From contig NZ_JABTCG010000005.1 in NCBI RefSeq assembly GCF_014610845.1, forward strand, positions 186,001 to 250,000: a DNA stretch of 64,000 nt, in the 5' to 3' direction. Below are positions 25,788-33,361 of the stretch, piece after piece. The stretch's first letter is position 1; each line of letters begins with the position of its first letter. The DNA comes from Maribacter arenosus. Lineage in GTDB: Bacteria > Bacteroidota > Bacteroidia > Flavobacteriales > Flavobacteriaceae. The translations under genes were made by a program, and so were the position numbers. The notes under the pieces were generated by a model. It made no database searches, was not told the origin of the DNA, and was given only the letters and a program-made list of their open reading frames with translations.

Positions 25788-26795
25788 TTAATTGGTTAGG
25801 TCTGCCAGAGACAATGTTTTAAAGTGTTGTGTCAGTGCCTCGTCCGTATAGATTTCCAAATCGGTACTTTCGTGCGAATAATTAAATTCTATGGTCTCAG
25901 ACGGTGACCCCATTGGCTTGTTTGACCGTTGTACCTTTATCTTTTTTACCACATACAAGCGTCTTATGCCCTCTTTTTGAAATCGTTCTGCCGTTTGTTC
26001 ATCTATGTGAAGTAAAAATTTTATGTTCTTGTTCCTATCTATCGAGTTTTGAAGTGCCTCCTCGAATTGTTTTACAGGATTGAACACCACTTGGTTTAAG
26101 ATACCCTGCTTTCTAGTAAAAATATTGTTGAGTATTATAGAATGGTATACTGTATATCCCTTTTTATCAAAATCATAATTATTGCCTATGTTCAGCATAG
26201 AAACGTGGTAGCCGACCAGTTCATCGCCCTCCATTATATTTTTGCTCCAATCTAAAAGTGGACCTAAACAGTTATCTACAAAGGATGTATAATTACGAAG
26301 TCTTTCAAATTCATTTTTTCCCTGGCCGGCATTCTTACATTCATCTGCCAAGCACAGATTAGGTGCCACCTGGCTCCGTAAAAATCGCTGTAAGAAAGCG
26401 GAATTAGATTCTTTTTCGGACATATTGGAGGTTATTGTAGTTAACCCCTTCCTATCCAGATCCTCCATAAACGGCCGTAAATATTTTAAGCCGACCAAAA
26501 GGGAGAAATTATTTTTGCCCCTAGTTACAATCTTGTTTTTATCATTACTCACAGGATTTTTGCCCCCACGAACTGGTCTAACGGTCCGCATTCCCTGTCT
26601 TTGCCCACCAGTTTGCTCCCGATACATATTCGGAACCCCAAAACGTGGCAAACCCTTATGTGCCTGTAATGTAATGGAAACAAACTTATCGGAAGGTGCC
26701 TGAAGCATAACGGTTTCCTTATCAACTGTAGACTGGGCGTTGCTAACCAGTACTCCCAAAAAACATAAAACAATGAATAAACATGACCTTACCAT
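25788..26795 (-). CDS. Secreted paralogue 4, 335 aa
   Basis: ATG 26795 is chosen over a TTG at 26825, because it gives a clean signal peptide (MVRSCLFIVLCFLGVLVSNA, then Q) and avoids overlap with the upstream lipoprotein gene. Shared blocks are LQAPSDKFVSITLQAHKGLP with RFG after it, YDFDKKGYTVYHS and ESTDLEIYTDEALTQHFKTL. A Cys pair occurs in NLCLADECKN. It is the most divergent member. Function unknown. Confidence 0.78.
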   Translation of the reverse strand: MVRSCLFIVLCFLGVLVSNAQSTVDKETVMLQAPSDKFVSITLQAHKGLPRFGVPNMYREQTGGQRQGMRTVRPVRGGKNPVSNDKNKIVTRGKNNFSLLVGLKYLRPFMEDLDRKGLTTITSNMSEKESNSAFLQRFLRSQVAPNLCLADECKNAGQGKNEFERLRNYTSFVDNCLGPLLDWSKNIMEGDELVGYHVSMLNIGNNYDFDKKGYTVYHSIILNNIFTRKQGILNQVVFNPVKQFEEALQNSIDRNKNIKFLLHIDEQTAERFQKEGIRRLYVVKKIKVQRSNKPMGSPSETIEFNYSHESTDLEIYTDEALTQHFKTLSLADLTN

Positions 26796-26815
26796 AACTA
26801 TTCCCTTTATAATTT

Positions 26816-27355
26816 TTAATCCCAAGTGATGGTTCCGTCCATGGTCAAAATGGTGTCATCTTCGGTGTTGATTACCGTAGTACCATCAAAAGTGACGCTC
26901 TTGGCATCAAAATCAATTCCGAATCCATCACCGCATACAGTAAAAAAGTTTAGATAGGGAGAAGAACAAGCATGGCTGTACTCTTCTCCATCTTTTACGA
27001 TGGTCATGGAAATACTTTTGTCGATATCCGCCGAACCTCCAGTAGAAAAATCAGCAGCTACGAGGACAAATCCGTTTTGGTAATCGTCATAAACAAGTTC
27101 ATTATCGACCACGGAAATATTCTGGGACAAGAGTATAACGGACTTATCCGTTCCTGTAAGGGAAGTATTTGCAACCTCAATATTTCCAACGGTTAACGAG
27201 GTTCCCAATTCCGATGTCTCCACTCCAGACAATGTTATGGTTCCAGAAACCTGGTTATCACCCGCATTTTCTTGATCAACTCCATCATCCGAGCCACAAC
27301 CAAAAATGAGAAAGAAGGTTAAACAGTACAGTAAATTTTTAATATTCTTCTTCAT
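26816..27355 (-). CDS. Putative lipoprotein, 179 aa, first gene of the paralogue operon
   Basis: The signal ends in a lipobox FLIFGC, with the acylated Cys followed by GSDDG, which in Bacteroidota often directs export to the surface. The mature part is strand-rich and acidic (SGTITLSGVETSELGTSLTV, later STGGSADIDKSISMTIVKDG), consistent with a small beta-sandwich. It is the promoter-proximal gene of the four-paralogue operon and is divergent from the histidine kinase gene. Function unknown. Confidence 0.78.
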   Translation of the reverse strand: MKKNIKNLLYCLTFFLIFGCGSDDGVDQENAGDNQVSGTITLSGVETSELGTSLTVGNIEVANTSLTGTDKSVILLSQNISVVDNELVYDDYQNGFVLVAADFSTGGSADIDKSISMTIVKDGEEYSHACSSPYLNFFTVCGDGFGIDFDAKSVTFDGTTVINTEDDTILTMDGTITWD

Positions 27356-27406
27356 GCGGTTACTTAATTATGCGGTTTAATTATACCTAAACTATCAATT
27401 ACAACC

Positions 27407-27445
27407 GGTTTGCACCATAACCAATTATTCTACGTATTGGTTTGC
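27407..27445. promoter_or_regulatory. Candidate LytTR-type operator between divergent operons
   Basis: GGTTTGC occurs twice, at 27407-27413 and 27439-27445, 32 bp apart (about three helical turns), with an inverted pair AACCAAT (27419-27425) and ATTGGTT (27436-27442) between and across them. LytTR regulators usually bind spaced direct repeats. The position between the lipoprotein/paralogue operon and the kinase gene fits a site for the adjacent response regulator. Bases 27356-27544 contain no gene. Confidence 0.4.
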
Positions 27446-27544
27446 CATTTTACCGTGGTAATTATTCAGATATTCGTAAACACGGGCATAACAGCGGATT
27501 AATTGAACAAAAAGTTTAAATTTGAAAATAACCAACCTTATAAT

Positions 27545-29344
27545 ATGCCCCGACCAACTAATAAAAAGTATTGTTTTTTACTTATCTGTCTGGTACATTT
27601 TTTTGGTACTTCCCAGCAAAACAAATTAGACTCCCTAAAGAACGAGATACAAACTCACACCTTAAAAGATACCATAAGGGCAGGCCTGCTTATTGAGTTA
27701 GCGAGTGAAATGACCTATTCCGAACCAAATGAGGGGTTTGCATTCATAGAAGAGGCCATTGCTATTTCAAAAAAAAATAGATGGATCAAAGGTGAGGCCT
27801 TGGCCCAACGCCAAAAGGGGAATTTATATTATGTTGCAGCGGATAATTTAAATGCTTTGGAGGCCTATCAAAAGGCTTTGGTGCTTAGCAGAAAAACACC
27901 AAATAAACAGCTAGAATCCAGCGTTTTAAGCAATCTTGGGAATATACATGCGGATTTAAAGGAATACGACCGGGCCCTAGAGAATTACCGTGCCTATTTA
28001 GAAACCTCACAGGCAATGGGCAACCGGTCGGAAGAAATTAAAGCACTTTCCAATATCGCCATTATCTACAACGATACTGAAAATTTTGATGAGGGCATAT
28101 CTTACTTGAATAAGGCCCTAACATTGGCCAAAGACGAGGAAAACGATTTGTTCATCGCGGCCATTACCAACAATTTGGCCTTGGCGTATAAAAATTTGGG
28201 GGAGTACCAAAAGGCCCTTTTCCACTATCAAGAAGCTTTGGCAATGGCTCGAAAAATAGGTAATAAATACATTGAGGCATCCGCTCTGAACAGTATTGGA
28301 AAAATAAACGTATTGTTGAAAAACTATACCGTTGCCGAAACAAATGCGAGTAAAGCACTTTCCCTTTCCAAAGCAATCGGGGCCATGGAGTGGGAAGCTG
28401 ATTCTTGGGAGGTATTGAGTAAGGTTTATGAACAAAATGGTAAAATGACAGAGGCGTTGAATGCCTACAAAGAACATATACAATTAAGGGACAGCGTACT
28501 AAATGAAGAAAAGAAATCGGAATTGACCCGTAAGGAAATGCAGTTTCAGATGGAGCGCCAGCAAGCGGTGGCCAACGAAGAGATCAAACGGCAGGAACTG
28601 GTAAAAAACATCTATTTGATCGGGGCCATTTTATTAGTGCTGCTGGCCATCTTCGGTTATTATATTTACAAGCGTAGGCGGGATGGGCTGGAAAAAAAGA
28701 AAATCGCCGAATTCAATGCCAAGGTATCGGAGACGGAACTTAAGGCCCTTCGCTCGCAAATGAACCCCCATTTTATTTTTAACTCGCTCAATTCCATCAG
28801 TGATTTTATTTCTAAAAACGATATCCAACAGGCAGATGACTACTTGATCAAATTCTCCAGGCTTACACGGGCAATTCTAGAAAACTCAGAAAAAAAATCG
28901 ATCACTTTAAACGAGGATCTTGAACTGATGGAACTATATATGCAGTTAGAAGCCATACGTCTAGAAAACAAATTGCACCATCAAATTACGATCGATCAAG
29001 ATATTGAGCCCAACAACACGCTGGTGCCCCCATTAATTTTACAGCCCTTTATCGAAAATAGTATTTGGCACGGTATCGCCCCTAAAAACGGAGATGGCCA
29101 TATAGACATTAAAATTGAAAAAGAAGGCGATATGCTAAAATATGTGGTGGATGACAATGGAGTAGGACAACCCAAAAAGAATATGAGGGAGAAAAAATCG
29201 AATGGATCTTTTGGTATCAAGATCACAAAAAGCCGAATTGATATTCTGAGCCATATAAAAAACAAAAAAGGAACCGTTAATTTGATGGATAAACCGGAAG
29301 GGGTCCGCGTTGAAATAACACTCCCCTTAGAACTCCAATTTTAA
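27545..29344 (+). CDS. TPR-containing LytS-type sensor histidine kinase
   Basis: A 599-residue sensor. Signal peptide (KKYCFLLICLVHFFGTS), then about six TPR repeats in the periplasm (for example ALAQRQKGNLYYVAADNLNA, SSVLSNLGNIHADLKEYDRA, ALNSIGKINVLLKNYTVAE), a coiled coil, one membrane helix (about 355-377), and the His_kinase domain with phospho-acceptor His409 in MNPHFIFNSLNSI. The ATPase domain has ILQPFIENSIWHGI and DDNGVG. ATG 27545 is preferred over TTG 27503. The response regulator follows 8 bp later. The input signal is unknown; the divergent secreted-paralogue operon is a natural target. Confidence 0.92.
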   Translation: MPRPTNKKYCFLLICLVHFFGTSQQNKLDSLKNEIQTHTLKDTIRAGLLIELASEMTYSEPNEGFAFIEEAIAISKKNRWIKGEALAQRQKGNLYYVAADNLNALEAYQKALVLSRKTPNKQLESSVLSNLGNIHADLKEYDRALENYRAYLETSQAMGNRSEEIKALSNIAIIYNDTENFDEGISYLNKALTLAKDEENDLFIAAITNNLALAYKNLGEYQKALFHYQEALAMARKIGNKYIEASALNSIGKINVLLKNYTVAETNASKALSLSKAIGAMEWEADSWEVLSKVYEQNGKMTEALNAYKEHIQLRDSVLNEEKKSELTRKEMQFQMERQQAVANEEIKRQELVKNIYLIGAILLVLLAIFGYYIYKRRRDGLEKKKIAEFNAKVSETELKALRSQMNPHFIFNSLNSISDFISKNDIQQADDYLIKFSRLTRAILENSEKKSITLNEDLELMELYMQLEAIRLENKLHHQITIDQDIEPNNTLVPPLILQPFIENSIWHGIAPKNGDGHIDIKIEKEGDMLKYVVDDNGVGQPKKNMREKKSNGSFGIKITKSRIDILSHIKNKKGTVNLMDKPEGVRVEITLPLELQF

Positions 29345-29352
29345 AAAGCAGC

Positions 29353-30099
29353 ATGTTAAAAGCAATAATAGTTGATGATGAGCAACACTGCATCGATCGC
29401 CTAGAGAGGTTGTTACGATCCAGTGCGCACGATATACAAATGATAGCTTATTGTAAAACAATTGATGAAGCAAAAAAAGAAATTGCCAAAATTGCCCCGG
29501 ATATTCTGTTTTTGGATGTACAACTGGGAAATGCGACTGGTTTTGACCTTCTTTCACAATTGGACAATATAGATTTCGAAGTAATTTTCACTACCTCTTA
29601 TGATAAATATGCGTTAAAGGCCTTTAAGTTTTCTGCCTTGGACTATCTTTTAAAACCTATAGATAATACGGAACTTGACCATGCCCTTCAAAAGTTACGG
29701 CAACAAAAAAACCTGAAAGAAACATCACAAAAAATAGATATCCTATTTCATAATTTTAAAGAGAGTAACGCCACTTCCAAAAGAATTGCCATTCCCACGG
29801 TGGAAGGTTTTACAATGTTGGATACCAAAGAGATCATCAGGTTTCAATCGGATGCAAACTACACCCATATACATACCTTGCAGAACAAAAAACTAACCGC
29901 ATCTAAAACCATCAAGTATTTTGAGGAAATTCTAGATGACAATATGTTTTTTAGAGTCCATAAATCGCACCTGGTGAACTTAGACTACATAGAAACCTAC
30001 ACAAAAGGAAAAGGAGGACACATAACCTTGTCGGATAAAACCAAAATAGAAGTTGCGGTAAGAAGAAAGGACGAACTGTTACAAAAACTAAAGGCTTAG
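29353..30099 (+). CDS. LytTR-family response regulator
   Basis: A 248-residue protein with an N-terminal receiver domain (acidic pocket IIVDDE, phospho-acceptor Asp55 in LFLDVQLG, Thr/Ser switch in FTTSYDKYALKAFKFSALDY, Lys in LLKPID) and a C-terminal LytTR DNA-binding domain (about 140-248: RFQSDANYTHIHT, FFRVHKSHLVNLDYIETY). It pairs with the adjacent kinase and would bind spaced direct repeats. It is the last intact gene before the lacI remnant. Confidence 0.95.
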   Translation: MLKAIIVDDEQHCIDRLERLLRSSAHDIQMIAYCKTIDEAKKEIAKIAPDILFLDVQLGNATGFDLLSQLDNIDFEVIFTTSYDKYALKAFKFSALDYLLKPIDNTELDHALQKLRQQKNLKETSQKIDILFHNFKESNATSKRIAIPTVEGFTMLDTKEIIRFQSDANYTHIHTLQNKKLTASKTIKYFEEILDDNMFFRVHKSHLVNLDYIETYTKGKGGHITLSDKTKIEVAVRRKDELLQKLKA

Positions 30100-30236
30100 A
30101 ACGCTAATAAAGTGGTTTTTAGAGCACCGATGCTGTACTGTTCTACGTTGGCCAATGGGAAGCGCCGGGTAAAACCCCATCTTACCAAAAAATATGGGCT
30201 TCCAAATCCGAAATATGAGTAAACAGTTGAGCCCTA
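30096..30236 (-). pseudogene. Possible beta-barrel C-terminal remnant
   Basis: An open minus frame without a start codon ends at TAA 30096, overlapping the response regulator stop. It encodes about 46 residues such as YSYFGFGSPYFLVRWGFTRR, ending in LLAF. The aromatic-rich pattern and terminal Phe resemble the last strands of an outer-membrane protein. A stop precedes it, so it could be a relic of an older gene. Low confidence. Confidence 0.25.
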
Positions 30237-30267
30237 TAAAACGAAGGCCTTATTAAAACAAAAAGAC

Positions 30268-30283
30268 CCCAAGTAAACTTGGG
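30268..30283 (-). terminator. Hairpin, probable minus-strand terminator
   Basis: CCCAAGT (30268-30274) pairs with ACTTGGG (30277-30283). Read on the minus strand it is followed by a T-rich tract (complement of the A run at 30256-30264). It could end transcripts leaving array B. Confidence 0.55.
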
Positions 30284-30403
30284 ATTGGCCTAGATACCAT
30301 TAGCCAACAGTCAATCCGTTCAACGTAGTTCCCTGATATTCGTTCAGTTACATCAAAAATTTCCAGAATTAAAACCCCATATATTTTTTGGAACAAGAAA
30401 TTA

Positions 30404-30435
30404 CCTTAATATTGCACACGTGTGTATTATTAAGG
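30404..30435. promoter_or_regulatory. 32-bp near-palindrome upstream of the lacI remnant (LacI-type operator)
   Basis: The core CACACGTGTG (30415-30424) is a perfect palindrome, flanked by CCTTAATA on the left and TATTAAGG-like sequence on the right, giving a 32-bp dyad. It ends 2 bp before the lacI ATG, a typical position for self-repression. Confidence 0.55.
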
Positions 30436-30437
30436 GG

Positions 30438-30792
30438 ATGTCAGAAAGAATTACGATAAAAGATATAGCAAAAACATACATCATTCAACGGTCTCAAGGG
30501 CCTTACGCGGTGATGAATGGGTAAAAGAAGCAACCTGCGAAATACAGTTCAGGAATATGCCAAGCACCATGGCTATAATACCAATGTGGCAGCCCTTGAA
30601 TTACGGGGAGAAAAGAAAAAAACCATTGCCGTTATCGTTCCTAACATAAACCACCAATTTTTTTCAAACATCATTAGCTCTTTTACCAATATCGCAGCTA
30701 GTGAAGAATACGTAGTTTCTGTTTTTCAGACCAATGAAAACTTTGAGCAGGAGCAAAAAATAATCGATCGTTTATTTGAACTTTGGTTTTAG
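30438..30792 (+). pseudogene. Degraded and truncated LacI-family regulator
   Basis: The N-terminus SERITIKDIAK and later HSTVSRALRGDEWVKEAT are the LacI helix-turn-helix, but they lie in different frames. A deletion falls near 30476-30482 and a one-base shift near 30540; then VQEYAKHHGYNTNVAALELR and KTIAVIVPNINHQFFSNIIS continue in a third frame. Homology ends after EQKIIDRLFEL, about one third into a normal LacI protein. The codons for DRLFEL are exactly cassette repeat 9; the following bases are unrelated. The gene is dead. Confidence 0.85.
30767..30784 (-). repeat. Cassette repeat copy 9, formed by lacI codons
   Basis: ATCGTTTATTTGAACTTT (plus strand), identical to the consensus, while also coding for part of IDRLFEL in the lacI remnant. 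It is the terminal copy of array B. Confidence 0.85.
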
Positions 30793-30818
30793 CTCAGCAT
30801 CTTTGTTGTAGTGCATTA

Positions 30819-31235
30819 TTAGTTTCTTTTTTTCAATTCAATTCCATTAATCCAGAAAATACCTGACTCAAAGAATTCCAGCTTTGCGATTGGTTTTTCA
30901 TTAGATATATTATCAGAAGAAGCATTTATAAATTTTGCCTTCGTGTCATTGAAGTTTAACGTGCTATTGTGGTCTATATCCGTATTTGGGTTTGTTCCGA
31001 AATAGATAATGTCATTCTCAGCCCTCCAGGTTCCTCTCCCACTAATACTGGGCTCAGCGGGCAAGCCCAGTTTAAATTCATGATATGAATCGAAATGGAA
31101 AGCGCCATTTGGGTATAATTTTAGTAAATATCGAACCGACCCACCTTTTGTTTCATATTTGCCTGTAATGTTATGCGTCTGTGCACATGAACACAAGCAA
31201 GACATCATTAAGGTCACAAATAGAAATTTTTTCAT
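30819..31235 (-). CDS. Putative small lipoprotein, 138 aa
   Basis: Lipoprotein signal MKKFLFVTLMMSCLCSC with the acylated Cys about residue 17, followed by AQTHNITGKYETKGGSVRYL. The mature part is beta-rich with repeated Tyr/Phe/Gly (LLKLYPNGAFHFDSYHEF, GRGTWRAENDIIYFG), suggesting a lipocalin-like or META-like beta barrel. It lies alone in the cassette between repeats 10 and 9. Function unknown. Confidence 0.75.
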   Translation of the reverse strand: MKKFLFVTLMMSCLCSCAQTHNITGKYETKGGSVRYLLKLYPNGAFHFDSYHEFKLGLPAEPSISGRGTWRAENDIIYFGTNPNTDIDHNSTLNFNDTKAKFINASSDNISNEKPIAKLEFFESGIFWINGIELKKRN

Positions 31236-31272
31236 ACAAGAATCCTATTTAAATTCGCTACAGCTTATTTGT

Positions 31273-31290
31273 ATCCTTTATTTGAACTTT
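31273..31290 (-). repeat. Cassette repeat copy 10
   Basis: ATCCTTTATTTGAACTTT (plus strand). It abuts the second leader sequence at 31291. Confidence 0.85.
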
Positions 31291-31395
31291 TAATTTTGAT
31301 CTGGTTCACCGACATGGTGTCCTAACCTATCCATAATCCATTGCTTACCTGAATTTAAAGTTAATGAATTCTACTTTTGAACAGTTCGGTTTCAA
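31291..31395 (-). repeat. Array B leader, related to the array A leader
   Basis: About 105 bp that align over their length with 22153-22250, with many substitutions and short gaps. The far end carries CTACTTTTGAACAGTTCGG, which resembles a decayed cassette repeat. No ORF is conserved between the copies. Confidence 0.65.
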
Positions 31396-31407
31396 GGTTA
31401 GCATACA

Positions 31408-31457
31408 AACGCTTAGTTAATAGTAAGCGTTCTTTATTCTTAATCCACTTGATTAAG
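31408..31457. other. Two perfect hairpins behind the array B leader
   Basis: AACGCTTA (31408-31415) pairs with TAAGCGTT (31424-31431), and CTTAATC (31439-31445) pairs with GATTAAG (31451-31457). The first is followed by a T-rich stretch on the plus strand. They could be terminators or folded recombination substrates. The rest of 31396-31544 has no gene. Confidence 0.45.
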
Positions 31458-31544
31458 TAGTCTACCAACCCAAGAATTGAGTTCGAATAGGTTGTCCTTC
31501 TGTATAAACTTCTTAACAAGTCAATTCGTAATATTAGAAAATAC

Positions 31545-32069
31545 TCAGTATTTATTCCAAAATCGAGCCAAAGGATTTGACATTAAGAAAGCTAGTCCGT
31601 ATAGCGCGACCCAACCACTACTAAAAGTCCTTAAATCACTAATTCGATAGGAATTGTACTCGGATTTGGTCAATGCACGAATAATTCTCCCGTGGTCGGT
31701 TAAAACATACTGTCCGTTCTCCAAACTCGCACTACCTTCAAAATAATTCAAAGAAATTATAATATTGAAAAAAGCATATACTGCAGAAAATATGAGCAAA
31801 CCGATATATGATTTAGGAATTCCATCAAATATTGTATCCCAGGAACCTAAAGTTTTTTCATCGGTAGTTTTTTTGGCTTGGTATTCGTGAGTTCTAGACA
31901 ATATTATCGTGATACCAGTTATTCCAATTCCAAAAGCTTGCAGTAACCAGACGCCACTAAAATAATCCTGAACGATAACTCCAAAAATTGTCAGTACATG
32001 GACAACAATGGATATAGTCAATCCAATAGACGAAAAAACAAAAATTGTACGAATTACTTTTTTGAGCAT
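31545..32069 (-). CDS. Multi-pass membrane protein, 174 aa, unknown
   Basis: Four hydrophobic segments are visible: IRTIFVFSSIGLTISIVVHV, VWLLQAFGIGITGITIIL, YIGLLIFSAVYAFFNIIISL and a C-terminal WVALYGLAFLM. A polar loop with ENGQYVLTDHGRIIRALTKS lies between the third and fourth. No family was recognised. The ATG lies 81 bp from repeat 11, longer than for most cassette genes; a shifted frame (to 32151) starts closer to the repeat but does not look like a protein. Confidence 0.65.
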   Translation of the reverse strand: MLKKVIRTIFVFSSIGLTISIVVHVLTIFGVIVQDYFSGVWLLQAFGIGITGITIILSRTHEYQAKKTTDEKTLGSWDTIFDGIPKSYIGLLIFSAVYAFFNIIISLNYFEGSASLENGQYVLTDHGRIIRALTKSEYNSYRISDLRTFSSGWVALYGLAFLMSNPLARFWNKY

Positions 32070-32150
32070 AAATGTTTACTAACGTACGAATATAGTAATA
32101 TGTCACTATGTTTCTGTTCTGTGAGTACCTCAAATATTGTTGATTTATCA

Positions 32151-32168
32151 ATCGTTTTTTTGAACTTT
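32151..32168 (-). repeat. Cassette repeat copy 11
   Basis: ATCGTTTTTTTGAACTTT (plus strand), one substitution from consensus. It lies between lgt and the 174-aa membrane protein gene. Confidence 0.8.
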
Positions 32169-32189
32169 AGTGAACTGGATTAAAGGTTT

Positions 32190-33038
32190 TCAGAGGATAC
32201 CTTGTTGTGCCCTGAGCATTTTAGTTCTCCAAAGTCCATATATTACAAATCCAATCCCAACAAAAATGTAAGGTAGACTCAAGAGTTGTCCCATATTAAA
32301 AGTCATTCCATCTTCAAATCCTACTTGATTTTCCTTAACAAATTCAATAATAAATCTAGCCGTAAATATTAGAACGAGTACCAATCCAAAGAAAAAGCCG
32401 TTTTTAAGTTTTTCTCTCTGCGTCTTGTATAGCAAAATCATCAGTGCAAATATCAAAAAATAAGAAATTGCCTCGTATAATTGTGCTGGATGTCGTGGAA
32501 TACTGTCAACTCGCTCGAAAATTATCCCCCATGGTTTAGTTGTGGGCATCCCGATAATTTCTGAATTCATGAAATTTGCGAGTCTAATGAACCCACTAGC
32601 TAGAGCTGCTACAACTGCTATCAGATCAATCGTATCGATCATTGAGTGTTTGGTCTTTCGAGAGTAGAGATATAACGCAATCAATAATCCCAATGCACCA
32701 CCATGACTTGCCAATCCCTGATAACCTATGAATTCAACTCCTCCATCAGTAGGAAAGGTAATCGGTAAAATCATTTCTATCGGATGTGACAGGTAGTAGG
32801 AAGGTTCATAAAACAAACAATGTCCTAATCGTGCACCCGCTAATATCCCAATTGCGCTATAAATTGTTAACTTTTCCAGATTCTCTGATGGGAGGTTCTC
32901 TCTCTTATAAATCCAACCTAAAATATAGACACTTAGAATCAATCCACTTACAAAGAGCAATCCATAGTATCTAATCGAAATCCCGAAGACATTTATAATC
33001 TCGGGGTCAGGATCCCAGTGAATATAGTTTGAGATCAT
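32190..33038 (-). CDS. lgt: Prolipoprotein diacylglyceryl transferase on a cassette
   Basis: A 282-residue inner-membrane enzyme that transfers diacylglycerol to the lipobox Cys of prolipoproteins. About seven membrane helices are visible. Family motifs include SIRYYGLLFVSGLI, GARLGHCLFYEP, YQGLASHGGALGLLIALYLY, an IRLANFMNSEIIGMPT segment (consensus RIGNFINGE) and IPRHPAQLYEAISYF. The ATG lies directly at the end of cassette repeat 12. Lgt is a single-copy housekeeping gene in most bacteria, so a chromosomal copy probably exists elsewhere. Neighbouring cassettes carry lipoproteins, the substrates of this enzyme. Confidence 0.93.
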   Translation of the reverse strand: MISNYIHWDPDPEIINVFGISIRYYGLLFVSGLILSVYILGWIYKRENLPSENLEKLTIYSAIGILAGARLGHCLFYEPSYYLSHPIEMILPITFPTDGGVEFIGYQGLASHGGALGLLIALYLYSRKTKHSMIDTIDLIAVVAALASGFIRLANFMNSEIIGMPTTKPWGIIFERVDSIPRHPAQLYEAISYFLIFALMILLYKTQREKLKNGFFFGLVLVLIFTARFIIEFVKENQVGFEDGMTFNMGQLLSLPYIFVGIGFVIYGLWRTKMLRAQQGIL

Positions 33039-33056
33039 ATCGTTTATTTGAACTTT
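33039..33056 (-). repeat. Cassette repeat copy 12
   Basis: ATCGTTTATTTGAACTTT (plus strand). Read on the minus strand it encodes the last residues and the TAA stop of the 105-aa gene and then abuts the lgt ATG. Confidence 0.88.
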
Positions 33057-33361
33057 GATATTTTATAATTTACCTTATTTAACCTTTCTTGGAACTCATT
33101 TAATTTCGGTTTAATATCGGTTCTGCCTGATGAAATTAAAGAATTAAAAACAGTAATGGCTTTCTCTAGAACCCGCACCTCTTCAGACAACAATTTTCTT
33201 TTACGATATAAAATGGCCAATCTTCGATAAGGAAAACTACCTTCAAAAGCCTCCGAGATGTTCGCTTCGTAAAGAGACATAGCTTCTAATACGTTGTCTT
33301 CTTTTTCCAATTGTTTTCCCATCAAATTCCTTTGAACCTGATCATCGAATTTATTGCTCAT
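33044..33361 (-). CDS. Small TPR-like protein, 105 aa
   Basis: A soluble helical protein with TPR-like pairs: KQLEKEDNVLEAMSLYEANI and PYRRLAILYRKRKLLSEEVR, with a C-terminal coiled stretch (NEFQERLNKVNYKISKFK). Both ends are fused to cassette repeats: the ATG overlaps copy 13 and the final KFK-stop is encoded inside copy 12. The gene thus occupies its 321-bp cassette almost completely. The partner is unknown. Confidence 0.75.
   Translation of the reverse strand: MSNKFDDQVQRNLMGKQLEKEDNVLEAMSLYEANISEAFEGSFPYRRLAILYRKRKLLSEEVRVLEKAITVFNSLISSGRTDIKPKLNEFQERLNKVNYKISKFK

Noticed and set aside
31957-32151. Minus frame of 64 aa starting at repeat 11
   Set aside because: It starts with TTG next to the repeat, but overlaps the better 174-aa membrane protein in another frame and has an improbable Tyr/Cys/Trp-rich composition.
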